DNA from: Chitinophaga sp. HK235
GTDB taxonomy: Bacteria; Bacteroidota; Bacteroidia; Chitinophagales; Chitinophagaceae
Direction: 5' to 3'
Length of the DNA: 64,000 nucleotides
NCBI RefSeq assembly: GCF_018255755.1
Contig: NZ_CP073766.1
Span: 2,356,001 to 2,420,000, forward strand
Shown: positions 16,046-25,400 of the stretch, in pieces
Numbering within the stretch: the first letter of the stretch is position 1
Layout: each line of letters starts with the position of its first letter
The notes under the pieces: generated by a model
What the model saw: the letters and a program-made list of their open reading frames with translations, nothing else
The model's database searches: none
What the model was told of the DNA's origin: nothing
Made by a program: the position numbers and the translations under genes

Positions 16046-17611
16046 TCAATTGTTAACAGATGGCCCCGGATAAAGCGCCGCTCCAGCAGAACGGCCGCTG
16101 TCCGGTGCATATATTTCTTCATATGATCGTATATCCGTTCTGGTTACTCTTCTGTAAAGGGCTGCAGGATTTACTTTGTCTGCTGCTTCAAAACCACAGG
16201 CGCCCATCAGTTCTGCCAATGCATATATCGTGTTACGGTGGAAATTAGCCACACGTTCGCGTTTATCGGTTACATTCACACCCTGATAGAGGGTTGGATC
16301 CTGAGTAGCCACTCCTACCGGGCAGCTGCCACTGTCACATTGCAGGGCCTGAATACAACCCAATGCGAGCATCATACCTCTGGCGCTATAGCATGCATCT
16401 GCACCTAATGCCAACACCTTCATGATATCAAAACCGGTAATGATTTTACCACTGGCCATGATACGGATATGTTGTTTCAGTTCGTACTTCTTCAGCATAT
16501 TCACTACCAGTGCCAATGCGTCGTACAAGGGCATACCGATGCTGTCAGTGAATTCCAGCGGAGCAGCACCAGTACCGCCTTCCGCACCATCTACCGTAAT
16601 AAAGTCGGGGTAGATACGGGTATTGGTCATCGCTATGCAGATACGCTCAAATTCGTCTTTACGGCCTACGCATAATTTGAAGCCTACCGGTTTGCCACCA
16701 GACAGTTCTCTCAGCTGTTTCACAAACGCCAGCATCTCATATTCGTTGCCAAAGGCGGTATGTGCAGCAGGTGAAAGCACGCTCACACCTGGTTTCACCT
16801 TACGAATGGCTGCAATTTCAGGTGTATTTTTCGCTGCGGGTAATACCCCACCTTTACCAGGTTTTGCACCCTGGCTCAGTTTCAGCTCAACCATTTTTAC
16901 AGAAGGGGCTGCCACTGTTGCAGTATATACCTCTGGTGAGAAGTTTCCCTGCTCATCACGGCAACCAAAATAACCTGTACCGATCTGCCAGATCAGGTCA
17001 CCACCATGTTGCAGGTGATACGGACTTACACCACCTTCTCCCGTATTGTGGGCGAAACCGCCGATCTGCGCGCCCCCGTTAAGGGAAAGGATGGCTGTTT
17101 TACTCAATGCGCCGTAACTCATTGCGCTGATATTGAGTAAACTTGCATTATAAGGTTGTGTACATTGTTCATTGCCAATTGTTACCTTTAATGCCTCCGG
17201 CTTCACTTTCTTAGGGAAAGCAGTGTGCGCGGCCCACTCATAACCTGGCTCATACATGTTTTCCAATGCACCAAAAGCAACGGTCTGTTTTACATCTTTG
17301 GCACGTTGATAAACTACCGCACGCTGACGGCGGTTGAACGGCCTTCCATCTGTATCGGACTCAAAGAAATACTGGCGCATTTCCGGCCTGATCTGCTCCA
17401 GCAGGTAACGTAACCTTCCCAGCAGCGGGTAGTTACGCAACAGGGCATGTTTGCCCTGCAAGCGGTCATACAGCGTAAGTACGCTAAGGCCGACAGCTAA
17501 TGGTAATAAGATCCATCCCGTTAAATAACCGCGATAAAGGCTAGCCGCCACGCATCCATCCAGCAACAGGCATAAAAGATAAACTGCCCATCGTGCTATC
17601 CGATGATTCAT
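16046..17611 (-). CDS. FMN-binding glutamate synthase-domain protein, membrane anchored
   Basis: About 521 residues from ATG 17611 (an upstream ATG at 17698 adds an unlikely 29-residue stretch). Two N-terminal hydrophobic segments (WAVYLLCLLLDGCVAAS and GWILLPLAVGLSVLTLYD) precede a GltB-type FMN domain: LLNISAMSYGALSKTAILSL, GTGAAPLEFTDSIGMPL, and a [3Fe-4S] motif CIQALQCDSGSC. The amidotransferase domain of true GltB is absent, so glutamine-dependent glutamate synthesis is not assured; archaeal-type ferredoxin-linked activity or another FMN oxidoreduction is possible. It shares a strand with the Rnk-like gene downstream. Confidence 0.85.
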   Translation of the reverse strand: MNHRIARWAVYLLCLLLDGCVAASLYRGYLTGWILLPLAVGLSVLTLYDRLQGKHALLRNYPLLGRLRYLLEQIRPEMRQYFFESDTDGRPFNRRQRAVVYQRAKDVKQTVAFGALENMYEPGYEWAAHTAFPKKVKPEALKVTIGNEQCTQPYNASLLNISAMSYGALSKTAILSLNGGAQIGGFAHNTGEGGVSPYHLQHGGDLIWQIGTGYFGCRDEQGNFSPEVYTATVAAPSVKMVELKLSQGAKPGKGGVLPAAKNTPEIAAIRKVKPGVSVLSPAAHTAFGNEYEMLAFVKQLRELSGGKPVGFKLCVGRKDEFERICIAMTNTRIYPDFITVDGAEGGTGAAPLEFTDSIGMPLYDALALVVNMLKKYELKQHIRIMASGKIITGFDIMKVLALGADACYSARGMMLALGCIQALQCDSGSCPVGVATQDPTLYQGVNVTDKRERVANFHRNTIYALAELMGACGFEAADKVNPAALYRRVTRTDIRSYEEIYAPDSGRSAGAALYPGPSVNN

Positions 17612-17752
17612 AAAACTGTTTTTATAAGATTGTTTTGGAAAATGCAAATGGATTATACTACTTGTACAAAGCATACAGGTATCATCCCCCGGGTACAACT
17701 GTTACTATGCTATAAGTTGCCCGGGCTTAATTGTTGAAGTCTTTTGGACAGG

Positions 17753-17831
17753 ATAAAAAAGGCAACAGGAACCCGCAGGTACGTTGGCATGTACCCAGGT
17801 TACTACAGCAGGATAATATGTTTGTTGCCTT
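17753..17831 (-). terminator. Long nested hairpin with T-run downstream of the heme lipoprotein gene
   Basis: On the minus strand AAGGCAACA (17831-17823) pairs with TGTTGCCTT (17767-17759), followed by six T. Inside, CCTGC pairs with GCGGG and GGTAC with GTACC, so the whole 79 bases folds as one branched or extended stem. It lies 57 bases past the stop of the minus-strand gene ending at 17888, and in the leader of the next gene, so it may be a terminator or an attenuator. Confidence 0.65.
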
Positions 17832-17887
17832 ACTCAATTGTAATAATTATGAGTAGCAAAGATAGACCTTTTATTGATATCCGCGCA

Positions 17888-20176
17888 CTATTTGCTTAAT
17901 TCTGCAGCAGTAAAGGGTTTTTGCCGGCCATTATACTGTTTGCGTGTATTCCGGATATCCTCTGTTGTCACTTTTCCGGCCTTGTTGTTCCAGGCACTGC
18001 GTAAAAATGTGAGTAGTTCAGCAATATCACTATCGCTGAATTCATCGCTACCACCGATGCCAGGCATGTCTCCATTTATTTCCGGCGCCTTGTACAGTTT
18101 TCCGTGTACTTCCACCGGGCCTGTAAGACCATATAATACAATAGCAGCCAGGGTGTTTTTGTTACCATTTACCCAGTTGCTTTCATTTAACGGAGGCGCC
18201 ATCGCTGCAATTCCATTTCCGTTTTTACCATGACAGGTCTGGCATACGGTATTAAAGATCCTGTATCCACGGGGATAGGTGTTGGCCAGTACATCCATTT
18301 TTTTGGCGTTGGCAGCGTTGTCCATGCTTTTCAGCACTGCATTCAGCTGTTTGTTCAGCGCCAGTGCCGTATCCGGATTAGTGGCAACAAGTTGTTTCAG
18401 GAGTGCTGCTTCCCTATTGGTAGCATTATTGATCAATGCAGCAGACACATAACGGTCCTGTGCATAGTTTTTTATAAGTTTCGCTTCCAGCTTTGTGGCA
18501 ACAGCTCTGTCGGCCTTATTCAATGCCGGCAGCAGATAGGCTACAAACGGAGTAAAAAACGGTTTATCTGCCAGGCTGTCCAGTGTGGTGGCCACAGGTT
18601 TCGCAACAGCTGCATTCAACACAGCCGGTAAGGCTGCCAGAGCCTGTACGCTAAGCGGATCATTACCCTGTTGTAACACGCCAGCAATATCAGCATAAGT
18701 CAATGCATGCAGTCCTTCCAGTGCCCAAAGCGAATGTACCTGTTTAAGAGGTGCATGGATGTCTTTCAAAGCAGCACGCAGTTCCGGCACCAGTTGCATC
18801 ATATTACGGTCGATGATCAGCTGCTGTGCCTTGTCTCTCAAAGCTCCGTTGGCATTGCCCAACATACTGAACAACTGCTCCGGCGTCAGTAATGTCTTCT
18901 CCGGACGTTGTCCTTTGGGCACAATGCGATAGATACGGCCGCAGTTGAGCGGTTGAGTCAGCTCTCTCATCCTGATCTCATTCTTAAGATAAGTGGTGAT
19001 ATAAGTCTTATGCTGCAGAATCCCCCTGTACATATCAGTAATATATAAAGCACCATCAGGGCCATTGTACAGTCCTGTTGGCCGGAAACGCTCATCAGTG
19101 CTGGCCAGGAACTCCTTACCGCTATAGGCCTGTTTTCCTTTTACGATATAACTGCTATCACTCAGTATATTCCGTTTGATCAGGTTGGCCGCAGGTTCTG
19201 CCACAAAAGCATTACCTGTATATTCAGCAGGGAACAAGCCTCCACGGTATATCACCGGCCCACAGGCTGCGGTAAACTCTACCAGCCGCAGACTGTCGTC
19301 GAGTACGCCCTTCATATAACCACGGTTCACACCCGGTGTAGGATGGACAGGATACACATGATTATCCCGCACAATCCGCTGATCATAGCCGGCTGCATTC
19401 TGCTGGTGCGGATTTTTGCCTCCCAGTCCGGGTGGAAAATAATCTCCCAACAGATTCTCAGAATTATTGTTATAATATAGACGGCCTTTGTCATCCTGAG
19501 TAATACCCCACTGACCACGGAAAGTGGTAGCTTCTTTCAACCATTTGTTGCCCACCTTACGATAACGCCGGTCTGACTTAGCGTTGTAAATCCAGTTGTC
19601 CATAGCCCTTAACAGGCCATTGGGCTGGTGCTCTACATTACCGCCAGCAGCATACTGGTCGTCTACCAGTATCCGTTTGCCGGGTTTATCGTTATTGTTT
19701 TCAATGAACCACAGTTGCGGCGGTGTGGCCACCAATACTCCGTTCTCCACCAGACACACCGCCCGCGGCAATACGAGCGAATCGAGGAATACCGTACGCC
19801 GGTCCATCACACCATCACCGGTAGTATCTTCCAGGATGACGATTTTGCCATCCGGTTTTTCTTCTCCTGTTCCACTGGTATCGGGCATAAAGCCAGTCAT
19901 CTCCACCACCCACATCCTTCCCCGCTCATCAAACACCGCATTCACCGGTGCTACCACCATCGGTTCTTCAGCCACCAGCTGTACTTCCAGACCGCTGTCC
20001 ACCTGCATGGCTGCTATGGCCGCTTTCCCGTCCAACACAGGGGAGCTGGCATACTGCTTCCGCATCGCCAGAGAATCCTGCTCATGTTTGCTTAATGAAT
20101 GTTGTTTTTGAGTCTGTCCGCAGGCAAAGATTGCCAGGGAAATCGTGGAAATAACCAGGTATTGTAAACGGTCCAT
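17888..20176 (-). CDS. PVC-type heme-binding CxxCH lipoprotein with N-terminal beta-propeller dehydrogenase-like domain
   Basis: A 762-residue exported protein. The leader ISLAIFACG gives a lipidation cysteine (about residue 19). An N-terminal propeller (LDGKAAIAAMQVDSGLEVQL through PTGLYNGPDGALYITDMYRG, to about residue 400) matches the membrane-bound dehydrogenase domain common in planctomycetes and Bacteroidota. A helical HEAT-like region follows (about 420-620), then a cytochrome c domain with TVCQTCHGKNGNG (CQTCH near residue 643) and a probable distal Met in NGDMPGI. It probably oxidizes a sugar or alcohol in the periplasm and passes electrons to its heme; the substrate is unknown. Confidence 0.85.
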   Translation of the reverse strand: MDRLQYLVISTISLAIFACGQTQKQHSLSKHEQDSLAMRKQYASSPVLDGKAAIAAMQVDSGLEVQLVAEEPMVVAPVNAVFDERGRMWVVEMTGFMPDTSGTGEEKPDGKIVILEDTTGDGVMDRRTVFLDSLVLPRAVCLVENGVLVATPPQLWFIENNNDKPGKRILVDDQYAAGGNVEHQPNGLLRAMDNWIYNAKSDRRYRKVGNKWLKEATTFRGQWGITQDDKGRLYYNNNSENLLGDYFPPGLGGKNPHQQNAAGYDQRIVRDNHVYPVHPTPGVNRGYMKGVLDDSLRLVEFTAACGPVIYRGGLFPAEYTGNAFVAEPAANLIKRNILSDSSYIVKGKQAYSGKEFLASTDERFRPTGLYNGPDGALYITDMYRGILQHKTYITTYLKNEIRMRELTQPLNCGRIYRIVPKGQRPEKTLLTPEQLFSMLGNANGALRDKAQQLIIDRNMMQLVPELRAALKDIHAPLKQVHSLWALEGLHALTYADIAGVLQQGNDPLSVQALAALPAVLNAAVAKPVATTLDSLADKPFFTPFVAYLLPALNKADRAVATKLEAKLIKNYAQDRYVSAALINNATNREAALLKQLVATNPDTALALNKQLNAVLKSMDNAANAKKMDVLANTYPRGYRIFNTVCQTCHGKNGNGIAAMAPPLNESNWVNGNKNTLAAIVLYGLTGPVEVHGKLYKAPEINGDMPGIGGSDEFSDSDIAELLTFLRSAWNNKAGKVTTEDIRNTRKQYNGRQKPFTAAELSK

Positions 20177-20514
20177 TACTTTTTAATTCGATTGCAATCC
20201 CTAAAAATACATCTCCTGCGATTTTTTGCAACATATTTTTTTGTCCCAGGGCTGAAGCCCTGGGCTATAATTGGGGAGTTTATTGGTAGGCTTCCTATTC
20301 AGGGACTAAAGGATGTTTGTAGCAGCTGGGGAATTTTGGGGTTAATCAGGAGAAAAAGAAGTCTGATATGTCCTGGCTTATACAGCTGTTTTACAAGCAG
20401 TTAGTTTAATAGCTATAAAAGTATTTCCTATTTCTCCCGCAAAAAGGCCAGGAATCACAAAAAAACTTATCTTCGTCGCCTTAATTGGGAATATTTTACA
20501 ATTTATTAACATTT
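20177..20514. other. 338-base intergenic region with one palindromic repeat
   Basis: It separates the divergent heme lipoprotein and nucleoside transporter genes. It contains the 20-base palindrome at 20245-20264 and a 7-of-8 match to TAnnTTTG (TATCTTCG) at 20468-20475, 39 bases before the transporter ATG. A 70-codon open frame across the palindrome (20192-20404) has no recognisable family and is not called. No RNA gene was recognised. Confidence 0.7.
20245..20264. repeat. 20-base palindromic repeat, copy 1
   Basis: CCCAGGGCTGAAGCCCTGGG, a near-perfect palindrome (9-base arms, GA centre), preceded by T and followed by CTATA. The same unit recurs twice at 44.1-44.2 kb. Confidence 0.85.
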
Positions 20515-21780
20515 ATGGAACGCTTTCAGGGCTTAATAGGCATTCTCCTTATTCTGGGTATTGCCTTTTTGTTTTCCAACAACAGGAGTAAAATTAACTA
20601 CCGACTGGTTTTGAGTGGTATTACATTACAGGTGCTGATTGCGCTGTTGGTATTCAAAGTGCCCCCTATTACCTGGTTTTTCCAACAAGTAGGTCACGCT
20701 ATGGGTAAACTGGAAGCGTTTGCACGTCAGGGTGCGTCCTTTGTTTATGGTGGAATAGGGGTATCCCAGCCTCCTACCGGTACCTTTGCCGACTATGCCA
20801 GCGGTGGATTTGTATTTGCCTTTAACGTGACAGCCACGATTATCCTGGTATGTGTACTGGTGGCCGTACTTTATCATTTCGGCATTATGCAACGAATAGT
20901 AGCGGTCATCGCTAAAGCGATGAATGTGGTGATGCGGGTAAGTGGTGCAGAAGCGCTGAGTAATGTGGCCAGTGCATTTGTAGGTCAGGTAGAAGCTCAG
21001 GTAATGATCCGTCCTTATCTCAATTCCATGACTAAAAGTGAGATCCTCGCTTCTATGAGCGGCAGCCTTGCCTGTATTGCCGGCGGTATCCTGGTGGTAT
21101 ATGCCAACATGGGTTTCCAGGCGGGTATGGATATTGCGCCCTTTTTGATCACCGCCAGTCTGATGGCTGCTCCAGGAGCACTGGTTATCTCCAAGATCGT
21201 ATTCCCGGAAACGGAAGAAAGCGTGACTATGGGCAGCGTGAAGATGGAAGTAAAGAGCAACTACACCAACGTTATTGATGCCATTTCCCATGGCGCAGGC
21301 GACGGTTTCAAAATAGCCATGAACGTTATTGCCATGTTGATCGGTTTCATTGCATTGATTGCGCTGATCGACTGGTGTCTTATCCATATCGGCCATCTGC
21401 TGCATCTGGATTTCAATCTTAGCCTGGACTGGATCTTCGGTAAATTGTTTACCCCTATGGCCTGGGCTATGGGTGTGCCAACCCAGGATGTAAACAACGT
21501 GGCAACATTGCTGGGGCAAAAACTGACTATCAACGAGTTTGTGGCCTTTAAGAGCATGACCAGTCATGCAGTAAAAATTGAATCTGCCAAAGCAATTACC
21601 ATTTCAACTATTGCTATTGCCGGTTTTGCCAACTTCAGCAGCGTAGGGATGCAGATTGGCGGTATCGGAGAGCTGGCTCCCGGCCGCAGAACAGACCTGG
21701 CAAAACTGGGGCTCAAAGCATTGCTTTGTGGTACATTGGCCAGTTACCTGTCTGCCACCATCGCTGGTATTCTTTTGTAA
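20515..21780 (+). CDS. nupC: Concentrative nucleoside transporter, NupC family
   Basis: About 421 residues from ATG 20515, all membrane segments with the CNT family marks: an N-terminal three-helix part (GLIGILLILGIAFLFSNN), GASFVYGGIG, VSGAEALSNVASAFVGQVEA, and near the end FANFSSVGMQIGGIGELAPG. These proteins import nucleosides with sodium or protons. The length is typical (about 400-430). An upstream TTG in frame (20485) is less plausible. A terminator follows the gene, which appears monocistronic. Confidence 0.93.
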   Translation: MERFQGLIGILLILGIAFLFSNNRSKINYRLVLSGITLQVLIALLVFKVPPITWFFQQVGHAMGKLEAFARQGASFVYGGIGVSQPPTGTFADYASGGFVFAFNVTATIILVCVLVAVLYHFGIMQRIVAVIAKAMNVVMRVSGAEALSNVASAFVGQVEAQVMIRPYLNSMTKSEILASMSGSLACIAGGILVVYANMGFQAGMDIAPFLITASLMAAPGALVISKIVFPETEESVTMGSVKMEVKSNYTNVIDAISHGAGDGFKIAMNVIAMLIGFIALIALIDWCLIHIGHLLHLDFNLSLDWIFGKLFTPMAWAMGVPTQDVNNVATLLGQKLTINEFVAFKSMTSHAVKIESAKAITISTIAIAGFANFSSVGMQIGGIGELAPGRRTDLAKLGLKALLCGTLASYLSATIAGILL

Positions 21781-21807
21781 TCACTCCCCGAGTTATATAA
21801 AATAGTC

Positions 21808-21844
21808 AGCCCGTATGATAAGTCATACGGGCTTTATTTTTTTA
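21808..21844 (+). terminator. Intrinsic terminator of the nucleoside transporter gene
   Basis: Stem AGCCCGTATGA / TCATACGGGCT with loop TAAG, followed by TTATTTTTTT. Confidence 0.92.
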
Positions 21845-21983
21845 ACCTTCTGAGCTTTTCCGGGTCAGTATGACACAGCACAAACCCTGCTCAAAACTCG
21901 GTCGTCCTTAAGCAAATTGTTCGGGTGGTCAAATTAATACCATTGCTATATGACCACCTTTTCCGGCAGGATAATAATACCTG

Positions 21984-22382
21984 CTATAGTTCTAATCTTT
22001 TCACCAGGGATGCCTGTACAGCTTCCCATGATGGCAACTCACCAGATTCGCCCCAGAAGTTTTTCATTTCTGAAGCGCTCAGTATTTTGTTAACAGCAGT
22101 AAGAGCCTGATTTCTCAGCCCCTTTGTTGCGATCAGGTTCAGTATGTCCAGTTTGTCCAGCGGATCTTCCGGGAAGTCTTCGCTAGGACGCCCTACCAAC
22201 GCGGCCACCAGTTCAGCGGCCGCCAAGCCTTCTTCGCAATCTGCTATTTCCAGTGTTTCGGTGTTATTGATGATACGCGCCAGCGTATCAGTTACCAATC
22301 CACCATCTTTGCTATCGATCACGTCAAAAATCCAGTCCTGTGATCCATCATTTTCAAAATTCCTGGTGCCCCATGCGCCCAT
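21984..22382 (-). CDS. DUF4259 protein
   Basis: A 132-residue cytosolic protein starting MGAWGTRNFENDGSQDWIFD, the hallmark N-terminus of DUF4259. The rest is helical (LEIADCEEGLAAAELVAALVG, WGESGELPSWEAVQASLVKR). Function is unknown for the family. It follows smc on the same strand after 85 bases, so read-through from smc is possible but the pairing may be accidental. Confidence 0.85.
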   Translation of the reverse strand: MGAWGTRNFENDGSQDWIFDVIDSKDGGLVTDTLARIINNTETLEIADCEEGLAAAELVAALVGRPSEDFPEDPLDKLDILNLIATKGLRNQALTAVNKILSASEMKNFWGESGELPSWEAVQASLVKRLEL

Positions 22383-22467
22383 AGTGTGTAATGTTTTTTA
22401 TTTTTTTAGAATAATGAAATTGAGAATAAAAGTAATAACTCTCCCATACAACAACAAAAACCATCCA

Positions 22468-25400
22468 TCAGTTTAAACTTCTGAAATCCACGGGTACCAG
22501 CTTACTCACGCCGGGTTCCTGCATGGTCACCCCGTAAATCACGTCAACAGCGGCCATGGTCTGTTTATTATGTGTTACAATAATAAACTGTGAATTATCA
22601 GAAAATTTCCTGATCATGTTGGTAAATTTACCAACATTGGCATCATCCAACGGTGCATCCACTTCATCCAGTATACAGAATGGTGCCGGTTTGATCAGGT
22701 AGATGGCAAACAGCAATGCAGTGGCGGTCAGTGTTTTTTCACCACCGGAAAGCTGGGTAATGGCTGCCGGACGTTTACCTTTTGGTTTTGCGATAATTTC
22801 AATACCAGTATCTGCCAGGTTTTCCGGATCACTGAGGATCATATCACACTGATCTTCCTCTGTGAAGAGCGCCTTAAATACACGGATGAAATTTTCTTTA
22901 ACCATATTAAATGTTTCCAGGAACTTCTGGTTAGCTGTCGTCTCTACCTCCTGGATAGTTGCCAGCAGGGAGTCTTTTGCATTTACCAGGTCAGTTTTCT
23001 GTTCCAGGATGAACTCATATCTTTTTTTCATTTCCTGGTAAGCCTCGATGGCCGTAGGGTTGATTTCACCCATATTTTCCAGGCGTTTCTTCAGCCTTTC
23101 CGCGCTGGCCTGCAGTTCTTCTGTTGGCAGCTCTGAATGACGCTGTTCATCGATGATCTCATCCAAGTTGACCTTAAACTCCACGCTCAGACGCTCTTTC
23201 ATGGAGGCCAGCTGCAGTTTGAGCTCATTGACTTTATCCTTCACCATGTTGAGCTGCTGCTCCAGCTGTTCGCGGGCCTTCTGTTTGGCCCTCAGGGTGG
23301 TTTCCAGCTCCTGAAGGTGGTTGCGGAAGTTATAGTATTCCTGATCTTTTTCGTTCAGCGCTTTCTCTTCTTCCTGCCGGCGGCGGAACAGTTCCACCAG
23401 CCCTTCATCAGCAGCATTACGTTTTTCTTCAGCGGCAGCAACATTGGCCACAGTATCTTCCAGCTGAGCCTTGTTACTGGTGATCTGCGTGTGCAGGTCG
23501 GCCAGTTGTTTGCGTTTGAACTCCAGCTCCTGTTTCAGGGCCTGCACCTTACTGTGCTGGCGGGTATGTTGCAGGTTCTGGTTGTTGAACTGCACGTTGG
23601 CCATATTAAACTGCTGTTCCGCTTCCTGGGCCATTCTGTCTGCTTCCGCAATGCCGTCCTGCAGCTCTCCCACCCGGTCGTTCAGATTTTCCAGTTCTTC
23701 CCTCACGCCGGAGATGCTTTCCTGATTAGCCGAGAGTGACTGCTGCATTTCTTCCAGGCGTTTGTCGCCCGCTTCTATCAGGTGATGGAAGTTTTCGATC
23801 CTGTTTTGAAGACCAAACAGCTGATTGTTCATCTGGTTGATCTTTTCACGGGCAGCGTTGATATTATTTTCATTGAGCTGGCTGTTGTAGCCCAGTACTT
23901 CATTATGTTTATCCTGTATCTGTGTGCGGAGCCTGCCTACAACTGCTTCCAGGTCTTTAATCTCCACTTCCAGTTTTTCCAGGTTCTTGGCCCTTCCCAG
24001 CTTCTTGCCTTCGAACAGGCCTACAGAACCACCGGTAATGTTGAATTTACCGCGGTGCATACGGCCGGATTTCTCCACCAGGCATATTCCATCGTCGGAT
24101 ACCTGGCTGAACTCCAGCCGGGTGAGGTCTTCCCCAATAAACACTTTCCCCAGCAGGTGATGGCCCAGGCCTTTATATTTTTCTTCAATCTCCACTACGT
24201 CCAGCGCAGGAATAGTACCGGCAGGTGCCAGCAGGCTATTGGTTTGCGGACGGAACTGGTCGAGGATAAAGAAGTTGGCTTTTCCTTTTTTATGGGTGTC
24301 CAGCAGCTGGATGGCCTGTACCGCCTCTGCCACATTATTGACAACGTAATAGTTGAGATAAGGCTCCAGCAGGTTTTCCACGCAGGTGCGGTAATCCTCC
24401 TTACAGAAAAAGATATCACTCAGGATGGGAGCATTGTTATTCCAGTCCGGATTCTTTTTCAGGAACTTGATACTTTCCGGATAGCCTTCGAGGCTGTCTA
24501 CCAGTGATTTGAGGAGGTCGAATTCGTTTCTTTTGGAATCGAGTTTACGGTTTTCATCAACCAGCTGGTCACGCAGCCCTTCGATATCAGACTGGGTAGC
24601 CAGTATTTTATTTTTTGTCTCTTCCTGGAAACGCACCATTTCATCCAGTTCATTTTTGCTGGTGGTGATGGTTTGTTGCAGCGTTTCCTTTTCGGCTTCC
24701 AGTTGAGTAATTTGTTGCAGCCGGCTGTTTTTTTCCTCCTGCAGCTGCTGGATGCTGCGTTGCAGGTTTTGGACGGAAGTATCGGCCACAGCCACCTTTT
24801 TTTCCGCTTCGAACTGTTGGCGTTGCCAGCGTTGCTGGTCATTACGCAGTGTTTCGAGGGATTGTTTTTTCTGCTGGAAGCGTTCTTTTTTATCCTCCAC
24901 CATTTCGCGGAGGGTTTCGAGTTCGTCTTCCATGGATTCAAACACTTCAGCTTCTTCCACCACCTGTTTTTCGGAGAATTCAATGGAGGTGGTTAGTCCC
25001 TGCAGCTGTCCCTCTGCATTGCTGAGGAAGTCGCTGATGCTTTTCTCCCGTTCGCGCAGGTAGGTGAGCTGTTGGCTGGCCAGGTTCTTATCATTTTCTT
25101 TTGTACGGATGGTGGCCACCAGTTCGTTGAATGATTTTTGGAGGGCTTGCAGCTCTCTTTCCTTGGCAACGAAGTGTAGTTTATCTTCTTCCACTGCAGC
25201 CTCCGCCGTTGTAATTTCGGTTTCCAGCTGCAGTTTCCGGTCACTTTCTTCCTGTTGTTTGTCGGACAGTTCGCGGAAAGTGACATTGAATCCTTCCAGG
25301 GCTGCCTTGGCCAGTTCTATGCTGATGTCGCGGTATTCCTTTTTTACTTCATAGAAGCGTTCTGCTTTACGGGCCTGGCTTTCCAGCGTTTTGAGGTTGT

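Noticed and set aside
20192..20404. 70-codon plus-strand open frame across the palindrome
   Set aside because: No similarity recognised and it is built partly from the repeat unit; no ribosome site or promoter stands out.
20626..21567. 313-codon minus-strand open frame inside the nucleoside transporter
   Set aside because: Antisense of membrane helices; His/Asn-rich and without a family motif.
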